10,878 nt of DNA from Planctomycetota bacterium (lineage in GTDB: Bacteria > Planctomycetota > Phycisphaerae > Phycisphaerales > SM1A02). Below, in pieces: positions 1 through 6,227 of this stretch. The position numbers and the translations under genes were made by a program. Under the pieces are notes generated by a model. That model was not told where the DNA came from. It worked only from the letters and a program-made list of their open reading frames with translations, and did no database searches. How positions within the stretch are numbered: the first letter of the stretch is position 1; every line of letters begins with the position of its first letter. Where the stretch lies: positions 1-10,878 of the forward strand of contig JADFGE010000056.1 in NCBI GenBank assembly GCA_022567855.1, read 5' to 3'.

Positions 1-275
1 GCAAACTGTCGGAATTCGATGCGTGGGGTGAGGCGGGAGAGCTCTTGAGTCCTGTGTTCGTAATGTTCGGCGAGGTCAGTCCTACCAGCCGCGGATGCAT
101 ATCCGCGGGCGCCCGCACATATTCATGTGCGGCGGGGAGAGATTGGCATCGACTAAACGTAGCCATCGAACATTGCATTCACAGGACTCAATAACCCGCT
201 GAACCAGATGGTCGCCAACTGTGCGATCACGAGTATTCAACGGAGCAAGACTGTCGCCGTCTTCGGGACCTCTGA
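1..275. other. Window edge, no convincing gene
   Basis: No gene can be assigned with confidence. Two overlapping frames stay open to the left edge. On plus, a frame from base 3 to a TAA at 192-194 begins KLSEFDAWGEAGELL; on minus, a frame open from about 122 down to base 1 reads DLAEHYEHRTQELSRL but has no start codon. Either could be the end of a neighbouring gene, and the plus frame would run straight through the hairpin repeat at 89-132, which argues against it being coding there. Otherwise the stretch holds only the repeat pair and the region downstream of the secreted protein gene that ends at 276. Confidence 0.4.
89..132. repeat. Pair of facing 8-bp-stem hairpins (REP-like)
   Basis: Two adjacent imperfect palindromes are visible. 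Unit 1 (89-108) is CCGCGGAT, loop GCAT, ATCCGCGG. Unit 2 (113-132) is CCGCACAT, loop ATTC, ATGTGCGG. Reverse-complementing unit 2 gives the same pattern as unit 1 and as the copy at 3045-3064: CCGC, two variable bases, ATGNATAT, two complementary variable bases, GCGG. The two variable stem positions change together on both arms, so pairing is kept. The two units therefore sit in opposite orientation, like a small BIME. The function is unknown: a transcript end structure, a mRNA stabiliser, or a protein-binding repeat are all possible. Confidence 0.7.
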
Positions 276-2252
276 TCATCCCCCGTCCGCAGCGAGGTCC
301 GAAGCCGTTTGGTGCTTCAGCACGCGGACACTGCGACGAAGATCAGCACGGGCTCTGGCCAACTGCTCGCGAACCCGAGCGATCGGCGGGAACTCGCTAT
401 CTAAAATCGCTTCGACGTTGCCGGCTTGTATCGCTGCACTGATCTGGGCCGATTGCTCGGCCACCGCGGCGACCGCGTCAAGCGCAAGCAATCCATCCAG
501 CGGCGCCAAGGAATCCGTGGCCGCTTCCGGCCAATCGAAGACGTCTTGAATGTGCCGAAGCGCGATCATCCACGCCAGCAATTGATCGATGTCCCTGCCA
601 CGCGCGAATTCGCCAAGATCGAGTTGTGGCGCAGCGCTACTTTGCCTCCGATCGCTGAGCCATTCTTCAATTCTCTTGCGCGCACCGGTAATGCCCGCGA
701 TATACCCAAATGGATCCTTTCGACTCATCGTCCCCAGCGCCTGATGCAGCAGTTCCCGATGCACATCTTCAAAGAACGCCTGGGTCAGTTCCCGCTGCAG
801 GATTGCATCCGCAGCGTTGAACATGTCGTGCGACACCAACGCGCTGGTGATCACGCCGTCCGTTGCTAGGTGGGCTGACATGCGGTAGCAAATCTCCAGT
901 CGATCAACGGCCGCATCCGCTTCTCCAACCTGCAAGAGACGATCGGCATCGGCGACGAGCAGGTTCGCCAGCTCCCGAAAACCAGGTAGATAGGCGGGGA
1001 TGGCCAGCGCCCAGCGACCTCGAACCGCCGAGAAATCGCAACGAGCCGTGTGCGACGCCTCGCGCAGCAAGGTAATAATCGGATCAGCGTCGGTGAGCGA
1101 TTCGACCACGTCGTCGTCGATCGGTTCATCAGGTTTCGCCGCCAAAGCGGGCCACTGCTTGCGCTGCTCAGGGTCGATCTCTTCCAGCAGCGTGATCGCG
1201 CGCAGATAAAAAATCACCGCGTTCGCCCCGGCTCTCGGCGAGAGTTCGCCCGTCATGAGCAGCGCCAACGAAGCTCTTCGATCGGCGATCCGTTGCTCGG
1301 CCATGTGCATCTTATCGAAGATCTTGTTGTAGGCCGGGACCATCCCCAGAGACAGAAGGCCGTGCTCACCGCCTTCGAGTTCCTTAGTGATCTCGTCCAT
1401 CGCGGCTCGGCCCGCTTCCTGATCAGGCTCCATGAACGCTTCGATGACGCGGTTCATGAGCTGATCGACCTGATCAAGCGACTCGAAGAACTCCTCCTCG
1501 GTCATCGCGGCGAGTTGTTCGTTTTGTTTCGCAGCCCCGCCGTCGAGCCGGCCGAAGTCCTCGGCAAGCCGCTCCCTTCCGCCTTCGCCGGAGTATTTCT
1601 CCGCCATCCACCCGATCATGATCTCCTGCTCCATCGCGATCGCTTCGACATACTCAAAGGGATCCGTATCACTGAATTCCCTCAGTGCCTTGATCATCGT
1701 CGCGCTGTCATCGGGTGTGAACGCGGCGCGGTCCATGCCCGCTTGGGCGACCACATCTCCCGCGCTGAAGATCGCCTGTCCTATGAGCGAGCTGATGAGA
1801 GTGCGATCGCTGCCGAGGTGACCACCCATGCGGTAGATCGACGCCACCGCCGCCGCCGCCCCAGCCGTATCGCCGTCGCGCAGGCGCACCAGCGCGTCGG
1901 CGCGCATCAGTTTGGTGATGCCGCGCATCGATCCGAGATGCGGCAGCAGCAGCTCGACTCCCTGGGCGTAGTCCAGGTCAAAATCGCTGTAACCCTGTCT
2001 CGCGCCGCGATGCGCCAAACGAAGCACCGGCTGAACCCGCGCCAATGCCAAGCGGAATTCGTCGGAGATCGGGGCGTTCGGATTCGACCAGTCGTAATTC
2101 CAAAGTGACTCCTTCACGTCCCAGGGGAGCGACTCATACGCCTCGATCGCGCGACGGTACCACGTCGCCGCGTTCCTAGCGCTCTGAGCGTGAACACGAT
2201 CCGACGCGATCAACACAGTCAGAATCACCAATACACCGATCCAGCGCCACAT
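276..2252 (-). CDS. Secreted helical protein with two-fold internal duplication, function unknown
   Basis: The protein has 658 residues. It opens with a Sec-type signal peptide (MWRWIGVLVILTVLIA, hydrophobic to residue 16; cleavage likely after VHA or HAQ near 22-23), so it is probably periplasmic. I do not recognise a family. The mature chain is rich in Ala, Leu, Glu and Asp and looks almost wholly helical. Two related halves are seen: about residues 27-216 and 344-532. The best matches are YRMGGHLGSD (140-149) with YRMSAHLATD (456-465) and DPFEY (197-201) with DPFGY (513-517), both exactly 316 residues apart. A TPR-like scaffold is possible but no TPR consensus is clear. The open frame extends upstream to 2861, but that part overlaps the divergent flavoprotein. 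I chose the ATG at 2252 because the signal peptide starts there; no strong Shine-Dalgarno is seen. It seems to be a single-gene unit. Confidence 0.82.
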   Translation of the reverse strand: MWRWIGVLVILTVLIASDRVHAQSARNAATWYRRAIEAYESLPWDVKESLWNYDWSNPNAPISDEFRLALARVQPVLRLAHRGARQGYSDFDLDYAQGVELLLPHLGSMRGITKLMRADALVRLRDGDTAGAAAAVASIYRMGGHLGSDRTLISSLIGQAIFSAGDVVAQAGMDRAAFTPDDSATMIKALREFSDTDPFEYVEAIAMEQEIMIGWMAEKYSGEGGRERLAEDFGRLDGGAAKQNEQLAAMTEEEFFESLDQVDQLMNRVIEAFMEPDQEAGRAAMDEITKELEGGEHGLLSLGMVPAYNKIFDKMHMAEQRIADRRASLALLMTGELSPRAGANAVIFYLRAITLLEEIDPEQRKQWPALAAKPDEPIDDDVVESLTDADPIITLLREASHTARCDFSAVRGRWALAIPAYLPGFRELANLLVADADRLLQVGEADAAVDRLEICYRMSAHLATDGVITSALVSHDMFNAADAILQRELTQAFFEDVHRELLHQALGTMSRKDPFGYIAGITGARKRIEEWLSDRRQSSAAPQLDLGEFARGRDIDQLLAWMIALRHIQDVFDWPEAATDSLAPLDGLLALDAVAAVAEQSAQISAAIQAGNVEAILDSEFPPIARVREQLARARADLRRSVRVLKHQTASDLAADGG

Positions 2253-2364
2253 GAAGATTCTTATCACCCACGATCGGCGGCGCTGTAGAGATTGCGGATA
2301 CGATGTCGGCATTGGCGACCTCTCAATTCCCCCAGACATGGTACCCAACGCATGGCTGAGATGA
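2251..2364 (+). CDS. Candidate 37-residue CxxCGYD micro-protein coupled to the flavoprotein
   Basis: A short ORF encodes MKILITHDRRRCRDCGYD followed by 19 more residues. It contains one CxxC knuckle (C12, C15) in the form CxxCGYD, which resembles the first half of the small zinc-ribbon motif (CxxCGYDxxG...CPxCG) often seen in planctomycete proteins; the second CPxCG half is missing. Its TGA (2362-2364) overlaps the ATG of the flavoprotein (2361) as ATGA, the usual arrangement for translational coupling. Against it: it has no Shine-Dalgarno, and its ATG lies inside a CATG shared with the start codon of the divergent gene on the other strand, so each gene would need its promoter within the other. 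It may be a real leader-like peptide, a remnant of a larger zinc-ribbon protein, or chance. Confidence 0.35.
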   Translation: MKILITHDRRRCRDCGYDVGIGDLSIPPDMVPNAWLR

Positions 2365-3020
2365 GCTTTGTTCCATATAAGCCTGAACCGGCTGATACCG
2401 ATCCGGCCGACGCGGCTCGGCGGTTCTATGAAATCCTCAACCAACGCCGATCCGTGCGGTTCTTCTCCGATCGGCCGGTGCCGCGTGAGGTCATCGAGAA
2501 CCTCATCCTCGCGGCGGGGACTGCGCCAAGCGGAGCCAACAAACAGCCGTGGCGGTTCGTGGCTGTGCAGGACCCGGCTCTGAAAAAGGAGATTCGCGAG
2601 GGGGCCGAGGCCGAGGAACGCGAGTTCTATTACCGCCGGGCCAACGAGCAGTGGCTTGACGATCTGCGCGCCATCGGCACCGATGAACACAAGCCGTTCC
2701 TGGAGATCGCACCCTGGCTCATTGTCGTCTTCAAACTGATGAAGGACGACGATCCCAACAACCCCTCGGATCAGGTGTATTACGTCAACGAATCCGTCGG
2801 CATCGCAGTAGGAATGCTGCTCGCCGCAGCGCACTTTGCTGGACTCGTCGCGCTCACGCACACCCCAAGTCCGATGAAGTTCCTTGGCCCGATTCTCAAT
2901 CGCCCTAAATATGAACGGCCGTACCTGTTGATCCCCATTGGTTATCCCGCAGACGATTGCGTCGTGCCTGATCTACAGCGCAAATCGCTGGAGCAGATTA
3001 TGGTTGTGGACAGGCAATGA
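2361..3020 (+). CDS. Nitroreductase-superfamily flavoprotein, iodotyrosine deiodinase (IYD) type
   Basis: The 219-residue protein is a full-length FMN-dependent nitroreductase-fold enzyme, probably a cytoplasmic homodimer. It resembles the soluble domain of animal iodotyrosine deiodinase, which reductively removes halogen from mono- and diiodotyrosine. Aligned by eye to the human protein recalled from memory, it keeps the FMN residues R29, R30, S31, R33 (in NQRRSVRFFSD), S57 (APSGAN), T168 (THTP, human T239) and R207 (human R279). It also keeps the substrate-closing trio E86, Y90 and K111 (human E157, Y161, K182) with identical spacing. The C-terminus VPDLxRKxLxQIMV matches too. There is no membrane anchor, unlike the animal enzyme. 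The start at 2361 is preferred because it overlaps the upstream micro-ORF stop (ATGA); an in-frame ATG at 2352 would add three residues. The physiological substrate in this bacterium is unknown: a halotyrosine, halophenol or another aromatic is possible. Confidence 0.88.
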   Translation: MSFVPYKPEPADTDPADAARRFYEILNQRRSVRFFSDRPVPREVIENLILAAGTAPSGANKQPWRFVAVQDPALKKEIREGAEAEEREFYYRRANEQWLDDLRAIGTDEHKPFLEIAPWLIVVFKLMKDDDPNNPSDQVYYVNESVGIAVGMLLAAAHFAGLVALTHTPSPMKFLGPILNRPKYERPYLLIPIGYPADDCVVPDLQRKSLEQIMVVDRQ

Positions 3021-3044
3021 GAACGAAGAAGGCTCGAGTAGTAG

Positions 3045-3064
3045 CCGCGGATGAATATCCGCGG
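3045..3064. repeat. Third copy of the CCGC-NN-ATGNATAT hairpin unit
   Basis: CCGCGGAT, loop GAAT, ATCCGCGG forms an 8-bp stem with a 4-base loop. It differs from the unit at 89-108 by one loop base. It lies in the 54-base gap between two convergent genes (flavoprotein ending at 3020, vWA lipoprotein ending at 3077-3075). No T-run follows on either strand, so it is not a classic intrinsic terminator, though a hairpin here could block read-through or protect 3' ends in both directions. Confidence 0.7.
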
Positions 3065-3074
3065 GCTGCGGTTG

Positions 3075-5261
3075 TCAGTGCGTGCCGTCGCTTTGCACGG
3101 TCGTGCCGTAGCGAACACCGTCGGGAACAGGCACAGCGACGTTGACGGTGGTTCCATGATCGCCGGCGGTGCGTGTCTTGGAATCGACAGCAACGAAGCT
3201 CGTGTAGGCGGACATCAGGCTGTACCGCAATGCGATCTCTTGGATCTGCTGCGGCAACTCGATGTCGGCATCATAGGTTGCACGGTCGACGAGCTGCGCG
3301 ATATAGCTGCGCGCCCACACTGCGGGTAGCGCTCGGTGTTCGTTAGCGGCGTCGATCGGATTGACGTCAAAACTCGCTTCGACGATTCCCTGGGCGGTTC
3401 TTCCCTTGATGCGAATGGTTGTGGGATCATCGCCATCGAATCGGCCAGTGACGATCACGGGGCGACCGACAAAGAGGTCCGGCGTGCGCGCTGGTATCAC
3501 GTCGGCCACACGCATGTTCCCCCAATCGATGGTGATATCCATCAATACCGGCTGGCTGACCCGGTGAAAGAAGTTGTCCATGACCTTCGCGCCGTCGTCA
3601 TTAAGGCTGAGGTAGGCGACCGCGCCTCGGCCGAGCTTGGCCATGCGGTTCATCAGATAACGATTGGGCGACGAACCGACGCCGAAGCTGAAGACGCGAG
3701 CCGAACCGAGTTGATCGTGAACAGCCGCAAGGATTTCAGATTCGTTTCCGATATATCCATCAGTCAGGAATGTGACGAAGCGTAGTCGCTCAGGATCATG
3801 GGGGAAGTCCAACGCAGCCTTGATGCCTTTGATCATCATCGTGCCGCCGCCCCCGGAAAGGTTGGCGACGTACTGTTTGCCGCGACGAACGTTCTTCGCC
3901 GTGGCGGGCAGAGGTTGACGGCCGAGCTGAGACGTGCTGTTGGAAAAACGAATGATCTGGAAGGTGTCTTGTGGCTCAAGACATCCAAGCGCGTGCCGCA
4001 CAGCGTCCTTGGACTGCGCGATGGGTTGACCTGACATGGAGCCGGAGCAATCCATGACGAAGATCATCTCCATCGGTTGTCGTGGGCGATTGGAGATATC
4101 CTGCGGCGGATAGAGCATGAACGTGAAGTATCCACCCCCGCCAGAGGGATCACGATGCGTGAGCAGGGCGGTCTTGACTTGATCGCCGGCCACTCGGTAA
4201 CGCAGCACGAAATCCTTGTTAGGAATGGCATCGTTGGGATCAAGCTCGACGCGCATTTGCTCAGACATTTCACGACTGACATTGATCTTGTGATTGATGC
4301 TATTGATTTCTTCGATGGTGACGCCTGCGTTGATATCCACAGCAAGCGAAATGTCATGTCCGCTGCGCTCATTGGGGCTCAGGTACTGGAGTTCGGTCTG
4401 TTGGCCGGAGATACCGACTCTACCGCGCGCGACGGAACCGACGCCTTGCGTGGAGCCGGGCGGATTAAAGCGCGGGCCGACGACCATTGGATAGACGAAC
4501 TCGTACCAGCCGTCGTCATAGGTGAGCGTATGGAAGTAGGTGATGTTGACGTCGATGCGCTTGCCCGGTTCGATGTTGGCAACATGCTGCGTGAAGATGT
4601 TGGCTCGCTCTTGAGTGAGCAGTGAGGCGACGTAGCCTTGGCGTTTCGCTTCGTTGTAAATGCGCTGCGCTTGCTCGCGCTCACGGATGATGCCGCGGAT
4701 CTTGCGCTCGCCGATGGTCATGATGAAGCCGTTGACGGCTGCGTTTTGCGGCAGGGGGAAGACGTAGACCGCTTCGATCTTCTCGTCGTAGGGATTGTGG
4801 AATTCCTGGGTGACTTCAACGGACGCGATGTACGCACTGATGGAGACGGCGACGTCGGTGTGACTGAGCGGCAACGCGACGTTGGTGATGACATTATTGA
4901 CCGGTATGCGGCACATGAGTACGCCGGAGCCGGGGATGTCGTCGGTCTTGGTAGGTTGTGCGGTCCGTTTGGGCTTGACGATCACCCAGACTTCTTCGTC
5001 GAGTGATGGGAGTGAGCCGGGGGGAGCCTGTTCCGCAAGTCTCTTGCTCGTTCCGCCGCCACCAAAAAGCAACTCAATCTGCGAGCGGACCACAACCTGT
5101 CTGCTGGCCCTTGAATCCACCAAGCCTCGTTCGTAGTTCCGACTGCTCTTTGAAAGGGAAGGGTCGAAATGGGAATCCACCTCACATCCAGTAAGGAGTA
5201 AGACTGCGTTCAGCATTAGCAACAGGAACGCCATTGAGAGAAACTCAAACAACTTGTTCAT
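3075..5261 (-). CDS. VIT and von Willebrand factor A domain lipoprotein
   Basis: The 728-residue protein begins with a hydrophobic segment (about 8-23) ending in a lipobox LTGC, so C26 is probably lipid-modified and the protein is anchored in an envelope membrane. A VIT (vault/inter-alpha-trypsin) domain spans about 115-260, with the typical run RIYNEAKRQGYVASLL and later NIFTQHVANIEPG. A vWA domain spans about 395-570 with a complete MIDAS: D404-x-S406-x-S408 in MDCSGSMSG, T474 in GGGGT, and D501 in LTDGY. The C-terminal 150 residues contain the conserved IQEIALRYSLMSAYTSF stretch seen after vWA in such proteins. Metal-dependent protein binding is likely; the ligand is unknown. Its ATG overlaps the stop of the cohesin-like gene by four bases (ATGA, 5258-5261), so it is translationally coupled. 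It is the last gene of the sigma factor operon. Family identity is firm, the role is inferred. Confidence 0.92.
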   Translation of the reverse strand: MNKLFEFLSMAFLLLMLNAVLLLTGCEVDSHFDPSLSKSSRNYERGLVDSRASRQVVVRSQIELLFGGGGTSKRLAEQAPPGSLPSLDEEVWVIVKPKRTAQPTKTDDIPGSGVLMCRIPVNNVITNVALPLSHTDVAVSISAYIASVEVTQEFHNPYDEKIEAVYVFPLPQNAAVNGFIMTIGERKIRGIIREREQAQRIYNEAKRQGYVASLLTQERANIFTQHVANIEPGKRIDVNITYFHTLTYDDGWYEFVYPMVVGPRFNPPGSTQGVGSVARGRVGISGQQTELQYLSPNERSGHDISLAVDINAGVTIEEINSINHKINVSREMSEQMRVELDPNDAIPNKDFVLRYRVAGDQVKTALLTHRDPSGGGGYFTFMLYPPQDISNRPRQPMEMIFVMDCSGSMSGQPIAQSKDAVRHALGCLEPQDTFQIIRFSNSTSQLGRQPLPATAKNVRRGKQYVANLSGGGGTMMIKGIKAALDFPHDPERLRFVTFLTDGYIGNESEILAAVHDQLGSARVFSFGVGSSPNRYLMNRMAKLGRGAVAYLSLNDDGAKVMDNFFHRVSQPVLMDITIDWGNMRVADVIPARTPDLFVGRPVIVTGRFDGDDPTTIRIKGRTAQGIVEASFDVNPIDAANEHRALPAVWARSYIAQLVDRATYDADIELPQQIQEIALRYSLMSAYTSFVAVDSKTRTAGDHGTTVNVAVPVPDGVRYGTTVQSDGTH

Positions 5262-5704
5262 TGCGTTGGTCCCGTTTCAAGGATAAGTTCAGCGTCGATT
5301 GGTTCGCCATCGACTGTTGCGGCGACGGTGATCGTTGCGTCATACTCCGGCTCGATATCGCCGACGATTTGCACGTGGATCGTGGCGATGCGCACCTTTC
5401 CGCGCGGCAGTGCGTCGGCAGCCGCGGTTGAAAAGGAGGCGATGATGACGCGATCATTTTGTATTGCCGCGGGGTCGTAGTAGGGCGGAGCGGTGAAGAC
5501 CTCCGACTGGCCGCCTTCGATGCCGACGATTGTGACATCCCCTTTCGCGGCCGAGAGATCGAGTTGATACGCTGCCAGCGGTTCGTCGCCGGTCTGAACG
5601 TAAACGTCAATGGCGTCAAAGCGAATTGATTGCACATCGTCTTGAGCGCACACGATGGTGACAGCCAAGAGTGCAGCGATGCAAATGGGTGCGAGCATTC
5701 GCAT
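5258..5704 (-). CDS. Exported cohesin-like domain protein
   Basis: The 148-residue protein has a Sec signal peptide (MRMLAPICIAALLAVTIVCA, cleavage probably after A20) followed by one compact beta-rich domain. The pattern resembles a cohesin: a strand near IDVYVQ, then AAYQLDLSA, VTIVGIEGGQS, RVIIASFSTA, and the loop ADALPRGKVRIATIHVQIVG. The cysteine near the signal end lies in TIVC, which is a poor lipobox, so a soluble periplasmic or secreted protein is more likely than a lipoprotein. A cohesin-like call rests on pattern by eye and should be tested by profile or structure. Its ATG shares one base with the stop of the upstream dockerin gene (TGATG), and a GGGAG Shine-Dalgarno lies 7 bases ahead, so both coupling and direct initiation are supported. 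The adjoining dockerin protein is the obvious candidate partner. Confidence 0.72.
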   Translation of the reverse strand: MRMLAPICIAALLAVTIVCAQDDVQSIRFDAIDVYVQTGDEPLAAYQLDLSAAKGDVTIVGIEGGQSEVFTAPPYYDPAAIQNDRVIIASFSTAAADALPRGKVRIATIHVQIVGDIEPEYDATITVAATVDGEPIDAELILETGPTQ

Positions 5705-6174
5705 CAGCTTGCTCCCTGCTCCAATGTGACGGCTTTCATCGCGATCGCTTCGACATCGGCGCGATCGATGACGCCGTCGGCATTGATGTCGCCGGCGGTC
5801 GGAGCGATGTCGTTATCGAGTTCCCGAGCGAGTTGAAACGCATCGAGGATGTCCACCCGGCCGTTGCGATCGAGATCGCCGGGTATAGAAGCGACGGTCG
5901 CCTGCAACGGCGTTGTGGTCGATGATCGAAACAGCCCGCTGATCCAGACGACCAGAGTCAATGAAGCGGCGGCGGCGAGCCAAGCGATGGGCTTGCCATA
6001 GGTGAACCGGGTGCGCTCGGTCCGAGCGAGCGCTATGGTCGCCTTTCGAAGCACAGCTTGGTCCACTTCCTGCGGAATCTTGATATGCCCGCATGTGAGG
6101 GATGCAAGGTCCTTGCGGAACTGTTGAAGCTGCTCGCCTTTTGGTTCTAGATCCTGTGGTGAGAGCTGGTCCAC
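5704..6174 (-). CDS. One-pass membrane protein with external dockerin, candidate anti-sigma factor
   Basis: The 156-residue protein has a polar N-terminal part (1-61), a single hydrophobic helix (about 62-82, PIAWLAAAASLTLVVWISGLF broken by few polar residues), a short Thr/Ser linker and a type I dockerin. The two calcium loops read D100-x-D102-x-N104-G-x-V-x-x-x-D111 and D129-x-N131-x-D133-G-x-I-x-x-x-D140. Each is followed by a helix (FQLARELD; VEAIAMKAV). Basic residues before the helix favour the N-terminus in the cytoplasm and the dockerin outside. Lying directly after an ECF sigma gene, a membrane protein with a short cytosolic tail is the usual position of an anti-sigma factor. No zinc anti-sigma HxxxCxxC motif is present (only C28 and H30), so that role is inference. 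It starts with GTG, supported by the GGAG at 6184-6187, and overlaps the next gene by one base. Confidence 0.85.
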   Translation of the reverse strand: MDQLSPQDLEPKGEQLQQFRKDLASLTCGHIKIPQEVDQAVLRKATIALARTERTRFTYGKPIAWLAAAASLTLVVWISGLFRSSTTTPLQATVASIPGDLDRNGRVDILDAFQLARELDNDIAPTAGDINADGVIDRADVEAIAMKAVTLEQGAS

Positions 6175-6183
6175 TGGTGGTTA

Positions 6184-6187
6184 CTCC
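6184..6187 (-). promoter_or_regulatory. Shine-Dalgarno GGAG for the GTG start at 6174
   Basis: GGAG lies 9 bases before the GTG that opens the dockerin membrane protein. It decides this non-ATG start, because no ATG in the frame gives the N-terminal part. A second GGAGG-like run lies a few bases further upstream. The GTG may hold expression of the second gene below that of the sigma factor. Confidence 0.6.
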
Positions 6188-6227
6188 GGGGGCCTCCGTA
6201 TATGAAGCGCCGAACTGGCCGAAAGGT

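Noticed and set aside
82..279. Minus-strand 65-codon frame ending in the hairpin repeat
   Set aside because: Its start overlaps the end of the secreted protein gene and its C-terminus is merely the repeat in translation (PRICIRGW; a similar PRIFIRGY appears at the other copy). It is better explained as non-coding repeat.
1050..2108. Plus-strand open frame of 352 codons
   Set aside because: It lies wholly antisense to the secreted protein gene; its composition (very rich in Arg, His, Asp) is typical of a reversed frame of a GC-rich gene, and no domain is recognised.
2292..2351. TTG start giving a longer flavoprotein
   Set aside because: The added 20 residues do not resemble the family N-terminus, and the ATGs at 2352 and 2361 fit the homologous start of the domain.
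2253..2861. Upstream extension of the 658-residue secreted protein frame to a start at 2861
   Set aside because: It is antisense to the well-supported deiodinase-like gene, and the extension would bury the signal peptide in the middle of the protein.
5737..5756. Exact 20-base match to 1632-1651 containing GCGATCGC
   Set aside because: Both copies encode the same short peptide VEAIAM in unrelated helical proteins on the minus strand. With common codons this is probably chance, although GCGATCGC also occurs near 1803 and could be counted genome-wide.
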